64,000 bases of DNA from Lumbricus terrestris (GCA_949752735.1 OX457042.1:36733868-36797867), one strand, 5' to 3'. Counted from the stretch's first letter, positions 24,636-38,050 are shown. Program-made: numbers and translations. The notes: generated from the sequence alone by a model not told the origin.

Positions 24636-24899
24636 CAGTGGCTTAGCCAGGAATTTATGATGGGGGGTGTTGGGGGCTTTATGGCCTGGCCGGATGTCTT
24701 TCTGACACCAACCCAACAATATTACAGTTAATATAAAGGGAATAAAGTAACAAAGGGAATAAAGTAAGAAAAACAATTGTTACTACAGGCAATTTTGTTT
24801 TGTTTTTTCTTATGTAAGCGGATAAATAACCTTTAAAAAACTTTTTCTAGGCCAGTGGGTTTTTTTAACCCCCCGAAACCTCCCCTGTCTACGCCACTG
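24636..24899. mobile_element. hAT-type MITE, family A, copy 2
   Basis: Inverted relative of the 5078 copy: CAGTGGCTTAG at left, CTACGCCACTG at right. The flanking 8-mers are TGGAGCAA and TGGCGCAA, one mismatch. It contains the same TTAACCCCCC/GGGT feature near one end. Confidence 0.9.
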
Positions 24900-24949
24900 T
24901 GGCGCAAGATTGCTTTCTTTATTTCCAAGTCTTTAGAATGTCTCTTGTT

Positions 24950-27900
24950 GCTGAATTCCGATGCAATATTATTCTGTGCCTATCTTTCGATGAAGGTGTC
25001 TTGGTCTTGCGCAAAGAACCGTCATCTACATGTATGCCTCTTATCCAATAATTTAAATGGCGCCTTGATTCTTTCTTGTCTCTGCATATTGAATTTTATC
25101 GTCATTCTATGGAATGCGCAAATCATCTCAACGCTCTACATGGCTACAATCTAGCAACCATTGGGTCTAATTAAGCTACTTGCGTTGGCTTTCAGAAATC
25201 CCGTGCTTTACACTCTAATATCCCAAGAAGAATGAAGAAAGCAGACGAAAGAAGCGAAACTAGCCTAAATGCTAAGAAACTTGCCAGAAACCATGCAACT
25301 AATATTCAAGATTATTTCTCGCAAGGATTATAATAATTATAGTCAAGACAGTGTAGGGGAGCAAACCCAACTCCACTCTGTGAGCAAATATGCAGGGAAA
25401 GCTGCATCCCGTCCTCAAAATGGGGTCCTCTGGTTGGGTAGCCGACCGTCAGTATACACCAGGCCTGTATTTTACAGTACGCCTGTAGTTAGATATTAGT
25501 TGGGTAGCCGACGTTGGTACACGCCTGTTTTTGGCAGTATGCATGTAGTTAGATATTAGTTTTTGCACCGTAGGCCTAGTTAGGGGTAGGGTACTTTAGC
25601 CCGAGGGCCTTTGCCCACCTTACCCTACGTGTTCGTTTTTGTTTCTGATGGATGGATCCGATTTGACCAGGGTCTATGACAACAGAGGCCGTTACCCTGG
25701 ACAGAAATTTGCTCGGCATATTACAACAATTAAGAGCAAGATTCTTGAATTCCTTATAAGCAACCTACTACCTTGGCAAATATATATACATATATATATT
25801 TATATATAGATGTAACACCAATTTTATCGTCGTCTTTTGATACACTTTAGCAGTCGGAAATGCACTTTCAATTAGTCATTAGAGTAAGTTGTAATAAACA
25901 AACTTCGATATTATCTTAAGACGTGTAACTGAACATGTAGCCTTTTATAACGAAACGACAAAACAACTTACCCGCATACTTTGGTTATGAAACTGACGAA
26001 TCGATAAATTTGCTATGATTTTACGCAAAATTATTCGCTAGATGGCTTTATTTACGCTTGAACTATGGTTGACCCAAACCTACAAATGATTAGAAATATT
26101 CGGTAGGGGTCCTTTAGCGCCGAGAACCTTTGAGGCTTTGCCCACCTTACCTTATAAGTGTTCGTTATTGTTTCTGTGGGAACTTTTTCCTTAAATGCAG
26201 CCTACTAGGCCCTACCTTGGCAAATATATAAGCAAGAATATGAGCGCCTGACTTTGACAGGAAATATATAAAGACACTGAGAGATAAGAACGATACAAAG
26301 CTGTGGCTTATGAACGTTACTTAATACTCAGGGGCCAAACTTATGTCCTTGTCTTAGCCTAAGTATAGCGCCTAAGCCCTAAGATACGACTAACAACGAC
26401 ACGTCTTTGTGCTTGCGATATGTGCGATTCACAAGATACACTTAGAAGACCACTTACTTAGGCAGCAATTGACTAACGCACCTTGGAATATCATTTTGAT
26501 ATGGCAGTGTCGTTAAACATGTAGCCTATACAACACACCCTGGAAAATTGGCACTTAATATATGCTATAGGCCTAGTTATTCGCTATGGCCCACTTTTTT
26601 TCTATACATTTCTTCAAATTAAAATGCTGATGATACTTATAATCATACACAAAATTAAAGCTAGAAATTCGTATCTAGAAACCTCTATCTGATAAGTGCC
26701 CATGCGTGTTCTTAATTTCCTGCTTTTAATTTATCAAGGGTCGCGCTAAAAGACTTTAGCCATGACCAATGTGTTTGGTCCTCCTGCGAGCGCCCAAAGA
26801 AAGCTAGTTGGCAGGAACCACCTTACTTCGCTTCTATTGATTGACGTCGCAATTAGGGCCTACTCGAATTTACTCTGTCACGACACTGTTGTGTTGATTT
26901 CCACTAGGCCTAGGCCTATATATTGGAACAGAAGCTGAAACACATTATAAAATCACAATACACAGCTTTGGTCATAATGCAGAATTTAGGACTTGCTGAC
27001 AGGATAAGAATCAGATGTAAGTAGGCCTACGCCATAACAAAGACCATCTTAGATGAATCGCTGTTTTAATTCAAACGTGTCATTGCGATAAAGTGGAGAA
27101 CTGTCAAACCGTCAAAACTATCCATACCTCATCCCTGTCTCTGACGTCATTTCATGCTCTTCAAATCTCCATGCATATGTGTCTTTGAAGGCAGTGAATT
27201 CCAGGAGGTTAACTCGACAAAAATAGAACAAGCTTTTCTTATTCACAGTCATTGTTATCCTGCTTGGCACGTTCAGCCAATAAGAAGATAATCCGCTGCA
27301 TATTACGAAGTGCATAAAATGTTACTGTGCACAATGTATTATATGTCTGGATTCATGCAGACCTGACTGCATGTAGACCTATCCAGACACTTTTATGTCT
27401 CTTGCAAAAACGCTGCAGCTTTTCTTATCTTACTGAACTAGGCCTGAACTATAATTCGTTTTAAGGTCGACATAAATTGTAGGCCCATGCTGAGCATCAT
27501 CGAAGCAGGAAGTAATGAAGTATTTAGTTTATTGAACCGCCTGCAAATTAACGCACTGCGGGAACATTGGATGAGAACAGAATAATTATAGCGAGTACAC
27601 GCACACAAAAAATGGAAATATGCAATTCAATAATCCTAGTATTATAAAACTAAGAAAATAGCAGACATCTTTGGAACTATGTGTATAAATGCAGTTAGCC
27701 TACGTGGAAAAGTTGGCTACATTTCTTAATTTTTTGACTGATTATAAGTAAGCCTATAATTATATCCCTTGCTGCTAGTGATGTGATTGACGCGTTGATA
27801 GATGGGCAAATATTTTGTCGACAATTAAGAAATTAGGCCTTACCGTTTTGCATCGCGTGCCATAAATAAATAAATAAATGTACACTGTACATTGCATCAG

Positions 27901-29080
27901 ACATGAGCTGGATGAAAAAAGTAAGAATATAAGAGCCTCACTTCGACAGGAAATATTTAAAGACACAATTATCTTTATTGGTGCATTTCATGCATGATAC
28001 ATATTATAAGCTCATATGATACATATATTATATAATTATATATATATATTAAGCATTAAGAGTCGTTCTTAATGCCTTCTGCTGCAGAAACGTTTTTACT
28101 TCATCTGGCAGCTTCCAACAGCCCCAAACCTCGTAGGCCTAATTGTTATGATGGCCCTCAGAGTATAACGAACATCAGTGTTTCAGACGTGTATACTTAG
28201 TTGCGTCGTGAAGACATATATCCTGTCTACATGTACATGTACTTGCTTCGTCTGCTGATTACAGCGTTTGCAAACGATAATCATCTCATGCGTTGACCAG
28301 AGAAAAATGGTCCTTTCGTCATTCGCTACTGTAACAGTCTGTAGACTGCAGATGTTCCAATAATTACAGACAACGAACGCACACACGCATTTAGTTCGTA
28401 TGCCTGACCTGACGTTATTGCAGTTGTATGCTGAAAACAAGGTGTGCCAGAGGAGCAATAGCTTCACTGCTATGCAGTACACACTTGCACACTTTGACAC
28501 TTGCAATGCTTAGGAACAATGTAAAATTGGAAAATAAAAGACGCAAACAGCATTGACCTGACCGAATGAGTCACTATATATGATTTTGAGGTTAAATAGA
28601 CCACTTAGTCATATAGGCTAGGCCATACATTTAGACTACACAAGTGACTTCAGCTACCAGGGCTTTCTATGAAAAAGTGAAATGCATGATGTCTTATTGT
28701 TAATGTTATCCGTCTGCCTATCTTTCTCCCACACTCTGAACGTAATTGACTTTCTCCGGCATTAGAAGACTGTAGATATATATAATTTTATATAGGCCCA
28801 CTAAGTACACCTTCAGTTAAGCTGTTCAACAGTTCGGCCGAGTGTCAGAGTTCGCTCCTAATTTTACAGTGTAGTCCTATCTATAGTCATCTGTGACTGA
28901 GGTGAGCGACTTTATTTTGCATGCAAATACATATTGACATGCGATGATCATGATTCGTCTATTGCAATTGAGAATAATTCAGTGTATTCGTGCCTCTCGC
29001 TTCTCTCCTCTTCTCGGTCGCTACCAGGACCAGGAACTTTGAATAACATGAAAACCATCAACTTTGGATGAAGATCTTTT
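24950..29080. other. Sparse region with short degenerate duplications
   Basis: No gene recognised. A duplication of about 63 bp sits at 25434-25560 (TTGGGTAGCCGAC motif twice). A segment near 25584-25800 (CTTTAGC, TTTGCCCACCTTACC, CTACCTTGGCAAATATAT) recurs in degenerate form at 26104-26232. A short element (GACAGGAAATAT, AAAGACAC) occurs at 26255 and 27943. TAGGCCTA is frequent here. Confidence 0.5.
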
Positions 29081-29088
29081 CGCTGGGG

Positions 29089-29090
<2 letters not shown>

Positions 29091-29131
<41 letters not shown>

Positions 29132-29140
29132 CTTGCCATT

Positions 29141-29182
<42 letters not shown>
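29091..29182. repeat. (GT)n and (TA)n microsatellites
   Basis: GT run 29091-29128 and TA run 29143-29182, immediately left of the CCCGGC repeat. Confidence 0.97.
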
Positions 29183-29183
<1 letters not shown>

Positions 29184-30553
29184 TAGCTTTTATACCCGGC
29201 TTCGCCCGGGTTCCGTCAATTTTTCCCCCCAAATTTCCCCTCATCTCCACCGCCACCCCCTCCACAACACGCCACCACTTATTCCGACCTCCGCCGGTAC
29301 GCCACCCGTGAAATTTTTGTTTTCGGGGAAAAAATTTCCCTCCCAAATTTTCCCCCACCCATCCCCACCCCTCCACAACACGCCATCACTAACTTCGACC
29401 TCCAATGGTACGCCACCCGTGAAATTTTGGTTTTCGAGGAAAAAATCCCCCCCAATTTCACTCTCACCACCCCCTTCACAACACGCCACCACTAACTCCA
29501 ACCTGCACCGGTACGCCACACGTGAAATTTTGGTTTTCGGGGGAAAATCCCCCCTCCAAATTACCACCTGCCCCATCCCACTCCACAACACGACGCCACT
29601 AACTCCGACTTCCACCGGTACGCCACACGTGAAATTTTTGATTTCGGGGAAAAATTCCCCCCCAAATTTCCACCCACCCCCTACCCCACCCCTCCACAAC
29701 ACGCCACCACTAACTCTGACCTCCACCGGTACGCCACCCGTGAAATTTTGTTTTTTGGGGGAAAAAAACCCCCCTCCCAAATTTTCACCCACCCCCACCC
29801 CACCCCACACCTCCCTCCACAGCACGCCACCACTAACTCCGACCTTCACCGGTACGCCACCCTTGAAATTTAGGTTTTCGGGGAAAAAAATTCCACCCGA
29901 ATTTCTCCCCCCACCATCCACCACCTCCACCCCTACACCCCCCCACTCCACCCCCACCCGCCCCCCTCCCCTTCCCACAACACGCCACCACTAATTCCGA
30001 CCTCCACCGGTACGCCACACGTGAAATTTTGGTTTTCGAGAAAAAATTTCCCCCCCAAAATTTTCACCCAACCCCTACCCACCCCCCTCCACAACACGCC
30101 ACCACTAACTCTGACCTCCACCGTTACGTCACCCGTGAAATTTTAGTTTTCGGGGAAAAAAATTTCACCCCAATTTCTCCACCCCCACCATCCACCAGGC
30201 CCACCCCTACACCCCCCACTCGACACCTCCACCCCCCACCCCCACCCCCACAACACGCCACCACTAACTCTGACCTCCACCTGTACGCTACCCGTGAAAT
30301 TTTAGTTCTCGGGGAAAAACATTTCCCCCCAAATTTCTCCCCCCCACCACCCCACCTTCCACCACCCCCACCCCACCCCACCCCCTTCCCCACAACACCC
30401 CACCACTAACTCTGACCTCCACCGGTACGCCACCCGTGAAATTTTGATTTTCTGGGACGAAGTGTCAAAATACATCCGGACATCCTGACATCCGGACATC
30501 CGGACATCCATACATACAAACGGAAGGACAAACTTTGAGAAATATATTATAGA
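29184..30553. repeat. CCCGGC-type dispersed repeat with ten internal tandem units
   Basis: Begins ACCCGGCTTCGCCCGGGTTC, a short hairpin, and ends ATATATTATAGAT. Between them about ten units of 100-150 bp repeat CACAACACGCCACCACTAAC, CCACCGGTACGCCACCCGTG and AAATTTTGGTTTTCGGGG, with C-rich linkers of variable length. The long open frames on both strands (Pro/Thr-rich, Gly/Val-rich) follow from composition and are not credible genes. A second, shorter copy lies at 31246-32258. Confidence 0.85.
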
Positions 30554-30954
30554 TAATGTGCGCAATCGTAATATAATGCGCTTTTTCAGGAAAATTCCTT
30601 ACAAGGTTTCCGAAGTGACAGCACAAACCCGAGCTATAAAAATAAAAGATGTCTGCAACCGCAGGCGAAATAAGGGGCAGAGAAAGGACAAGAAATGAAT
30701 ATGCAAGTCGTAGTTGTCATGGAAACATTTCCCGCGGGGACGAGATGTATAGGCTACGTAGACCTAGAGTCATTCCGTCAGGTGTAGCCTAAGCCTGTCT
30801 CGGTGCGTGCTCTGTGCCAGCTGCTAATGAGTTTTTCAGCTAAGATGATCTTGATACCTTGACAGAGGTCGTGGCCTTTGACAGACGAGGCTAACTGGAA
30901 GGCAGGACCTGCAGAGGCAGAATTTCCATCTATTTCCATGCTTCAGACGCTGTA

Positions 30955-31027
30955 GTCCTCCACGCCATATCACTACACGCCATATCATTACGCGCCATAT
31001 CACTACGCGCCATATCAATACGCGCCA
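30955..31027. repeat. CGCGCCATATCACTA minisatellite
   Basis: Five tandem copies of a 15-16-bp unit CGCCATATCACTACG. Confidence 0.9.
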
Positions 31028-31245
31028 ATGACCTTTTTTCCTTGCCTCAGTCCGATATCGGTTTTCTTTCCGGCAAGCGTGAAGATGACTTATGAAGCAT
31101 GTATTTAGGAATTCTGTCGAACTCAAGAAAACTTCTGGCAGCAACTTCCTGCCATTTAGAAAGAATTACCTTCTGGAATATGGCCTTGCTCTAAGGCTGT
31201 TCATGAGTAACGTATTTCTGTAGCGACTGTTTTATTATAATACTG

Positions 31246-32258
31246 AATGTGTTACCCGGCGTTGCACGGGAAATTTAGGGTTTTCAACACTACTGGACAC
31301 TGGGAAGGAAGAGGGGAGGAGAATAGAAGCATTTGAGATGAAATGTCTTAGACTGATCATGAGAATACCATGGATGGAAAAACGAACAAACGAATGGGTG
31401 ATGGATTGGAGGCCGCTGGTGTGAAGAGGAACATGCTAAGAACAGTTAAAGAAAGAAAAATGATATACTTCGGTCACATCATGAGAAAGAAGGGAACATG
31501 CATAGAGAAAGAGATAATGCAGGGCACAAATCCGGGAAGTAGAGGAAGAGGAAGGCCAAGAAGGAATTGGCTGGATAACATAAAGACATGGACGGGGTTG
31601 CAAATGGGAGAAATGCTAAGAATGACGGAGGACAGTCCTGAATCATTGGAGGAACATCGTGCATGATGCGGCCGAGCCTCGTACCGAGGATGGCTAGGAA
31701 CAGAACAGAACAGAACAACACTATACTCCTCTGGGGTACCCACTACCCAGCGTTGTCCGCTAAATTTCGTGTTTTCGCCACCCCTCCACCCCGCCCCCAA
31801 AAAGCCAAGCATGCCCCGGGTGTGTGTGCTGACTGTAGCCTAATACAATTATTGCAGGCTGTCTGTTCTGTTAGTATAATTAATATTCTGTGATCTGCGT
31901 TCTTGCACTGTAACCGGTTTCGGTTTGTCAACCGGAATGTTGAGAGACGGGAATTATTATTGGGCGCGAATGACGTCATGCGGACTGTTGACTCTTACTA
32001 ATACCGCAATGCGGCAAATGGTGATTAATTCTGATTAAAACGCAAATATCTCTGGTTTTAAAGTGAATTAAGAGCTGAATATAGTTGCGTTGACCTTAAA
32101 GTTTGGGTAAGAATCAATTGCAAAAATTTTGTTAAACCGACGCTCTGTCATTTCCGAGCCCTTTCTGGGACGAAGAGTCAAAATACATCCTGTGATCCGG
32201 ACAAACAAACATAGGCTATAGAAGGACAAATTTTCAGACTTAAAATATTAGATTATGC
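31246..32258. repeat. CCCGGC-type dispersed repeat, second copy, split by a LINE
   Basis: The start (TTACCCGGCGTTGCACGGG) and the end (GGGACGAAGAGTCAAAATAC, ATCCGGACAAACAAAC, TATTAGAT) match the 29.2-30.5 kb element. The start is interrupted by the LINE at 31293-31715. A second start-like word (TACCCAGCGTTGTCCG) follows the insertion. Confidence 0.7.
31293..31715 (+). mobile_element. 5'-truncated non-LTR retrotransposon, C-terminal RT end
   Basis: Encodes the extreme C-terminus of a LINE polyprotein: IEAFEMKCLRLIMRIPW, ERKMIYFGHIMRKKG and GRGRPRRNWLDNIKTW. A frameshift near 31633 is needed to reach the family-like ending NHWRNIVHDAAEPR. The 3' tail is AGAAC repeated. It is flanked by CAACACTA at 31285-31292 and 31716-31723, so this is a target-primed insertion. 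Only about 420 bp remains. Confidence 0.88.
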
Positions 32259-32259
32259 T

Positions 32260-33120
32260 GTCGTTCATGACGCATCTAACAACATACGCGGTTGATCATA
32301 GCCTTCATAGGCCTATACAGGTTTCTGTAAGGCGTACAAAGCCGATGTTTACTCTATAGTCACTAGATCACTCTCGCAGAAACTTTGGGCAGATTTTCGT
32401 GGTTAGTGCCTATTCAAATAGACAACGTTGTACAAATGTTGCGTTTATTGATATGAATTCATAGAACATGCGCTACAGAATTCATTAAACTTGAAAAAGA
32501 CCGCAGTTGATTTTCGCGCAGTTTATTAAATTGTCTACGTCACGAACGACGTTTCCTTCTATTCAGATCGTCTGCTCCGATAGTAAACCACGAATCATGT
32601 TTCCACCACACGCAACAATTTCCATTGTGCAGTCACACCGCTCTTCTTGAGAAAGCTAACATTTCGCAAATGATTTTCGCCATTTTCCCGCTGACAGCAG
32701 CAGATCATGAATACGTGTTCAGCAGACGACCCGAATTCACAACGTATAGAAAAAGAGGAGGAGGTCGACGACGACGACGACGAAGGTAGTGCAAATATTG
32801 TAACATGAAACTGGTTTTGATTCTATAAACTGATGATTGCTTCAATTTCTCTGCAGAATAAAACCTTTGCAAGACTTGTAACGTGAAGCGAATATCGAGT
32901 GCAGCAGTTGTGCAGTGGCTGTTGTGTCGACCACGTCTCTGCCAATGACCGTATTATAATATGGTATAAAACGAAGCCGGTTACGATCGATCGAATGCCT
33001 TCAGTCGCTACTAACGAGCGTGTGCTTGCTCGTTATGTAGCTCACGTTCATTCGCAGCAACTCGTATAGCCTACAAGATGCCTATCCGTATACATTTCGT
33101 CTGTCTGAATGCACACCTTC
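32260..33120. other. Intergenic stretch, no gene recognised
   Basis: No coding potential or repeat family recognised. Confidence 0.45.
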
Positions 33121-33124
33121 CTAC

Positions 33125-33410
33125 ATTCACTACTAACTACTCACATCCCTGCTCGTTACCTGCGATCATTAAGAACTGTAGGCTACTTTCTAAGCTGAAC
33201 CTCCATGTAGAATAGTTAAGGCGACTCGTGTGCATTGCGTGTATTCGCTTACGTTTAATGCATCTTTCCCTCGAGGAATGAAATCCACTGCAGCTCTTCG
33301 TATCTCAGATTCACTTCCTTCCTTGAAAGGCGATCCAGAACTCATTATTTCTTCTTGGCTTTCAATATAAATGCATCTTCTCCTGCAGGCGGCTCAGATA
33401 TTCACATTTC
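33125..33410 (+). pseudogene. Decayed CR1-group LINE 3' end
   Basis: Aligns by eye with the 3' end of the element at 61650-62745. Shared landmarks are CTGCGATCAT, GAACCTC, CGTGTGCATT, AACTCATTATTTCTTCTTGG against ACTCACTATTTCTCTTTGG, TGCATCTTC and GCGGCT. Indels and stops remove any reading frame. Confidence 0.75.
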
Positions 33411-34454
33411 GTCAGAAATTTAATTAATAATAGGTCTATGGCTGATATATTTAAATGTCTTTAAGTTAAAATAAAGGCTGAGAATCATCAGAGTTTTTGC
33501 TCTTGCGACATGATGCCCGTAAATAGAGTGCACGATAGGCTCAAAAACTTTCCGCTGGTGAACAAATAAATAAATCACCTATTTGTAATACTGCTTAATT
33601 TATTTAAACTAATCTAATTTAGTCTAATAACTTCTTTATCGCCGTTATACACAAGTTCGGGTTCATGTTGGCCACACTTTACATAGATTCCAAGATTTGT
33701 TGCCCTACTTATAAATTGTATGGTTCTTTAGGCCTGTAGAATGTGCTAAGCTAGAAAAGCAGCTGTCGCTAGAAATATTGCGACACATAGGAGTCTTCGG
33801 GAAAAGTCACTTGGGAATTGGGATAATACATCATGATAAGAAGGAGGCCAATACGCAGATATAATAGTGTTTAGTTTCAATTTGCGTGTCTTTTCGAAGG
33901 AACAGAAACCAAGACATGCATCTTGTGTCTGAACTGCACTTTTATATTCAATGTCGGGAACTTCTCTGAAAATGCTCAGCAACACGCAGAAAGCCTACAC
34001 TTATATCTGTTAACGTTAAGTATGTTGTCTATGATTCATTGACCAATTTTGGCTCAAAGAGCGTAGGCCTACATGTTTCAATGCAAAAAATGATATTTTT
34101 AGCTAAAATACTTAGGCCTACTGTAGGCCACTTCGTCAACTTCAGAGCTTTCTGGTGCATGAACATTGTACAGCAGTAGGCTACACGTATCTTGCCAAAT
34201 TAATAATTGAAAGAAGTTTTCAGCCTTGTAGGCCCTAAATACGAAAAGAGCTTTGACACCCTCCTTCATAATCTAATCATGCCTCTATTTCCTTTCATGT
34301 TATTGATTCGACTCTAAGAAAGTGACTGTTCGTCAATTCAATACCGGTAGTCTATAATCTGTGGTTCGACATCTGACCCAACAATCTAGCTGTACCCTGT
34401 AGAATTGACACTGACAGACTTTGCTTCCATTCTTATTTTAATATGAAGCATGCT

Positions 34455-34456
<2 letters not shown>
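33411..34456. other. Intergenic stretch, no gene recognised
   Basis: No domain-like frame seen; TAGGCCTA occurs at about 34065 and 34112. Confidence 0.45.

Positions 34457-34533
<77 letters not shown>
34457..34533. repeat. (GT)n microsatellite
   Basis: Pure GT run of about 38 units. Confidence 0.98.
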
Positions 34534-34979
34534 ATGTGCATGTTGGCGGCTCCCCCTCCCCCACTAAGCATACAGTTTCCCTAAAAAAATAATAATCATA
34601 TATTCATGTGAGATGGCGTAGGATGTTATTTTGTGCGCGGCTCTTTTCGGGCAAGACGTCATTGTGAACCCTTTCCAAAGCAATAATTGTTGTCTTCAAA
34701 TAATTATAAGCCTTAGTTCTGAATCCCATGGATGGCGTAGAGTGCGGTACCAATTATGGTTCTTAGCGACTGCGCTGTTCCCTTCTTCTTCGTGTAAGCT
34801 TAGGCTACAGAGAGACCGTGGCCGATGAAAAGAGACGACGTCGTCGGTCCATACCTGTGTCACACGCCGATTGCCCCCCCCGGTTTGTCCAACTATGCGT
34901 CACTAACTGAGTCCGTAGGTGAACCGTTATTATTATTATTGTTATTGTTATTGTCACGGCGCCATTTCTCGGTTCGCAG

Positions 34980-35167
34980 AAGACACCGCTGCCCCGAAGC
35001 AAAAGACGGCCAAAAGACGAGGCTTGGCGAATACTACGACGGGGCGTGATGCCGTCTTTGAAGAGAACTGCTCTTCCACCGCCAGATATATAATACGGAG
35101 GTTGAATGAGAGATATGGGGTGGAGGAGAGTGGGCGAGGGAAGTGCTCTTCACCGAGGGCGTCTTAA
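34980..35167 (+). other. Possible terminal exon, unidentified
   Basis: A splice acceptor-like TTCTCGGTTCGCAG precedes an open segment encoding DTAAPKQKTAKRRGL and later ENCSSTARYIIRRLNERYG, ending at a stop at 35167. GC content and amino-acid balance are more gene-like than the surroundings, and it holds two cysteines and a Lys-Arg-Arg. I recognise no family and see no partner exon. It may be chance. Confidence 0.18.
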
Positions 35168-35229
35168 TTTGACGGGGTCGGTCATGAGGAATAATTGCGT
35201 TTGTTGGAACCGTCGTCACAATAGATGAC

Positions 35230-35286
35230 GACATCCAATGGCTGCTGCTGCTGGTGCTGGTGATGGTGATGCTGCTGCTGCTGATG
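35230..35286. repeat. CTG/GGTGAT trinucleotide run
   Basis: Short CTG-type repeat with GGTGATGGTGATG interruption. Confidence 0.9.
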
Positions 35287-35982
35287 CACTGAAATATGAC
35301 GCCAAAGAATTGTACGCATCAGACTACTTTGGAAATTTAACAGACAAATATACCAATCATCATTATCATCTACTTCTTCTTTTTCTCCTTTTGCTGCTTT
35401 TGCTGTAGCCTCTTCTTCTCATTCAGAGCATGCTCCATCCCTCCTTCTTCCTCGTCGTCATCTTCTTCTTCTTCATTTTCTTCTTTTTATTCACTATCAT
35501 CATCATCATCATCATCACCATCCTCATCATCATCTTCTTTTGGTTGTTCATCAACAAGAGATGCTTTTGCGGAATTATCTCAAAAGCCTTCAATTTTTGG
35601 ACAGGAGCCTAGTCATGAAGAGAGAGATGATTTTGCGGAATTATCTCAAAAGCCTTCAATCTTTGAAGAAAATCATTCCTCGTCTTCATCTTTTTCTCCC
35701 TCTTGCACTTTTCTCTTTTTCTTTTTTCATCTTCGCTTTTCTCTTTTCCCTATCTTTTATCTTTTTCATCATCTTTTCCTCCCTCCTCTTTCTTCTCTTT
35801 TGTAGCTTTTCTTATCATTTCAACTTACTACTAGCAATTCTCTCCATCCCTTCTTTAGCATATACATGTAGACATATATATCTACTTCTGTCGATCGTCC
35901 TCCTCTAACGTCTTTCTTCTTGTCAATTTTTTTCTATAATTATTCATCGTTTTCTTCCTCTTCGTCAATCGTCATCTCCATC

Positions 35983-36043
35983 AGAAAAATGTGAATAGGA
36001 GTATTCACATTTTTCTCATCATCTATTCACATTTTTCTGATCT
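35983..36043. repeat. Short hairpin with a third repeat copy
   Basis: AGAAAAATGTGAATA (35983-35997) is followed by its inverted complement TATTCACATTTTTCT (36002-36016) and by another copy at about 36024-36038. It forms a stem of about 14 bp. Confidence 0.85.
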
Positions 36044-36121
36044 TCTATTGATTTTCTGCAACATCGCAGTTTTTAAAACCATCTCAATGATCGCATCCTT
36101 CATAAAATCAATTCGTCGTCG

Positions 36122-36189
<68 letters not shown>

Positions 36190-36652
36190 TGCCTTTCGTC
36201 ATCATAATTATTGTTAAAGTCATCAACTTTGTGAAGAGGAAGCGAGCGAGTGAAATATTTAAGGAGTTTGATTGACATGTAGGCAGAGAGAAAAAGACAG
36301 ACACAGAAAGTGAGGATGAATTTAATTAGTAATTCAATACAATATGAGGAACCGAGTCGGTGATGGAAGTTTATTTCGTTGCGATAAGTGAAGGATTGAT
36401 TGAATGAGTTATTGCCTAATCCAAATCACGAAACTTTCAAGCTACAATGGCAGGTACGTCATTGACTCGCTCATTCTTCTCCTCCCCCTCCTCCTCCTCC
36501 TCTTCCTCCTCCTCCTCCTATTTCTTCTCTTCCTCCTCTTTTCCTCCTACTCCTACTTCACCCTTATTCTCCGTCTCATTCTCCTAATCCTGCCAATTCT
36601 CCTCCTATATCTCCATTTGGACCTATTCCACCTCCTCTTCTCATATTTCTCC

Positions 36653-37008
36653 CAGTGCCGGCGCCAGGATTTCAGTTTTTTTTGGGGGGGGGCGCTGAAT
36701 TTGCGGGAGAAAATTTTCCGTTATCTGTCGCAAAAAATTTCTGACGACCTTTTTTAAGTCATCGACCAAAATATCAAGAAAATTTTCCATTTCAGCCGTC
36801 AAAATTTCTGACGACCTTTTTAAAAGTTATTTGGTCGAAATCTTGGAAAACGGTCCTTTTTCATATCCGCCAAACCTCGTGCGTACCTTTACGGTTATTT
36901 GGGGGGGTGGGGGTGCTAAACGTGCAAATATTTCATTTTTACATGGGGAAAAATGGATGGCCTTTTTTATGGGGGCCTAGCCCCCCTAGCCCCCTAGCGC
37001 CGCTACTG
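36653..37008. mobile_element. hAT-type MITE, family B, copy 2
   Basis: Starts CAGTGCCGGCGCCAGGATT and ends AGCGCCGCTACTG. Perfect 8-bp target duplication ATTTCTCC at 36645-36652 and 37009-37016. Internal similarity to the 3260 copy is inverted (AAATTTCTGACGACCTTTTT against AAAAAGGTCATCAGAAATTT). The G-run/C-run hairpin lies near the right end (36971-36986). Confidence 0.93.
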
Positions 37009-37739
37009 ATTTCTCCTCTTTCTTCTCGTTCTTCTCGTCCTCCCTCTTTTCTTCCTACTCCTACTTATCCCTCACTCTCCTCCGCATTCTCCTTCTATTT
37101 CTCCATTTGCCTATATTCTTTCTCTTTTAACATTTCTCCTCATTTTCTTAGCACTCCTCCAATTTCTCCGTATGCTCTTCTCTTTTCTCTTCTCATGCTT
37201 GTTCTCACCAGCGTCATCGTCACTCGTCAATCGGCGCTTCGCTCTCAATAGTTGACGTCACTTGTGGCTGGCCTGCACGCACAGCTGCTGCACTATAGTC
37301 GCCTGCGAGTGGCAATAAATAGGAGAACCATTCAGTTGCCATTCAGTTTGAATGCGTGTCTGGAAGATTGTCTAAAGACTGCAGAGAAGAAGTGACTGAG
37401 ACTGCAGTGAAGCTCTTCTCATCCAACGACACACTTTCATCGACATCGTCTTCGTCTCACTTATTCATCAGACGAAAAGCAGAGAAATTTTCAGATTTGC
37501 CACCGTCACTCCATCTCTGCACAACAGGTATGTTCATTGTTCATCTTTTATCAACAACACTTATCGTATATTTTATTCTTAGGTTTCGTTCAGTTACTTA
37601 TTTTAGTCTGGGTGACACTGCCAGCCTACTCCGATGCTACCCACATATATACGATAATGACGGTGGCGAATGGCGATGATGACGACTGTTGTAAAGATAA
37701 TTATCATCATGATGACAGCGGTAATTAGAGGAATGATTA

Positions 37740-37872
37740 GCAGCAGCAGTGGCAATGGCAGTAGCAGTAGTGGAACTGTGGCAGTGGTAGCAGTGGAAAT
37801 AGTAGTAGTAGTAGCAGTAGTACCACACAAACGGCGGCGGCGGTAGTGGTAGTGGCAGTGGTAGTGGTAGTG

Positions 37873-37948
<76 letters not shown>

Positions 37949-37988
37949 CAGCAGTAGTAGCAGTAGTAGCAGTAGAAGCAGTAGAAGC

Positions 37989-38050
<62 letters not shown>

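Larger units (their letters stand above)
35380..37220. repeat. Polypyrimidine-rich tract region
   Basis: Long plus-strand CT-rich stretches (35380-35960, 36475-36650, 37010-37200) give Ser/Phe/Leu frames. Within it, a segment of about 40 bp (TTTTGCGGAATTATCTCAAA) is duplicated at 35568 and 35631, and a CAT microsatellite lies at 36117-36190. No gene is supported. Confidence 0.85.

Noticed and set aside
29140..30409. 284-residue Pro/Thr-rich and 245-residue Gly/Val-rich frames
   Set aside because: Both strands are open because of the tandem repeat composition; the units vary in length and shift frame.
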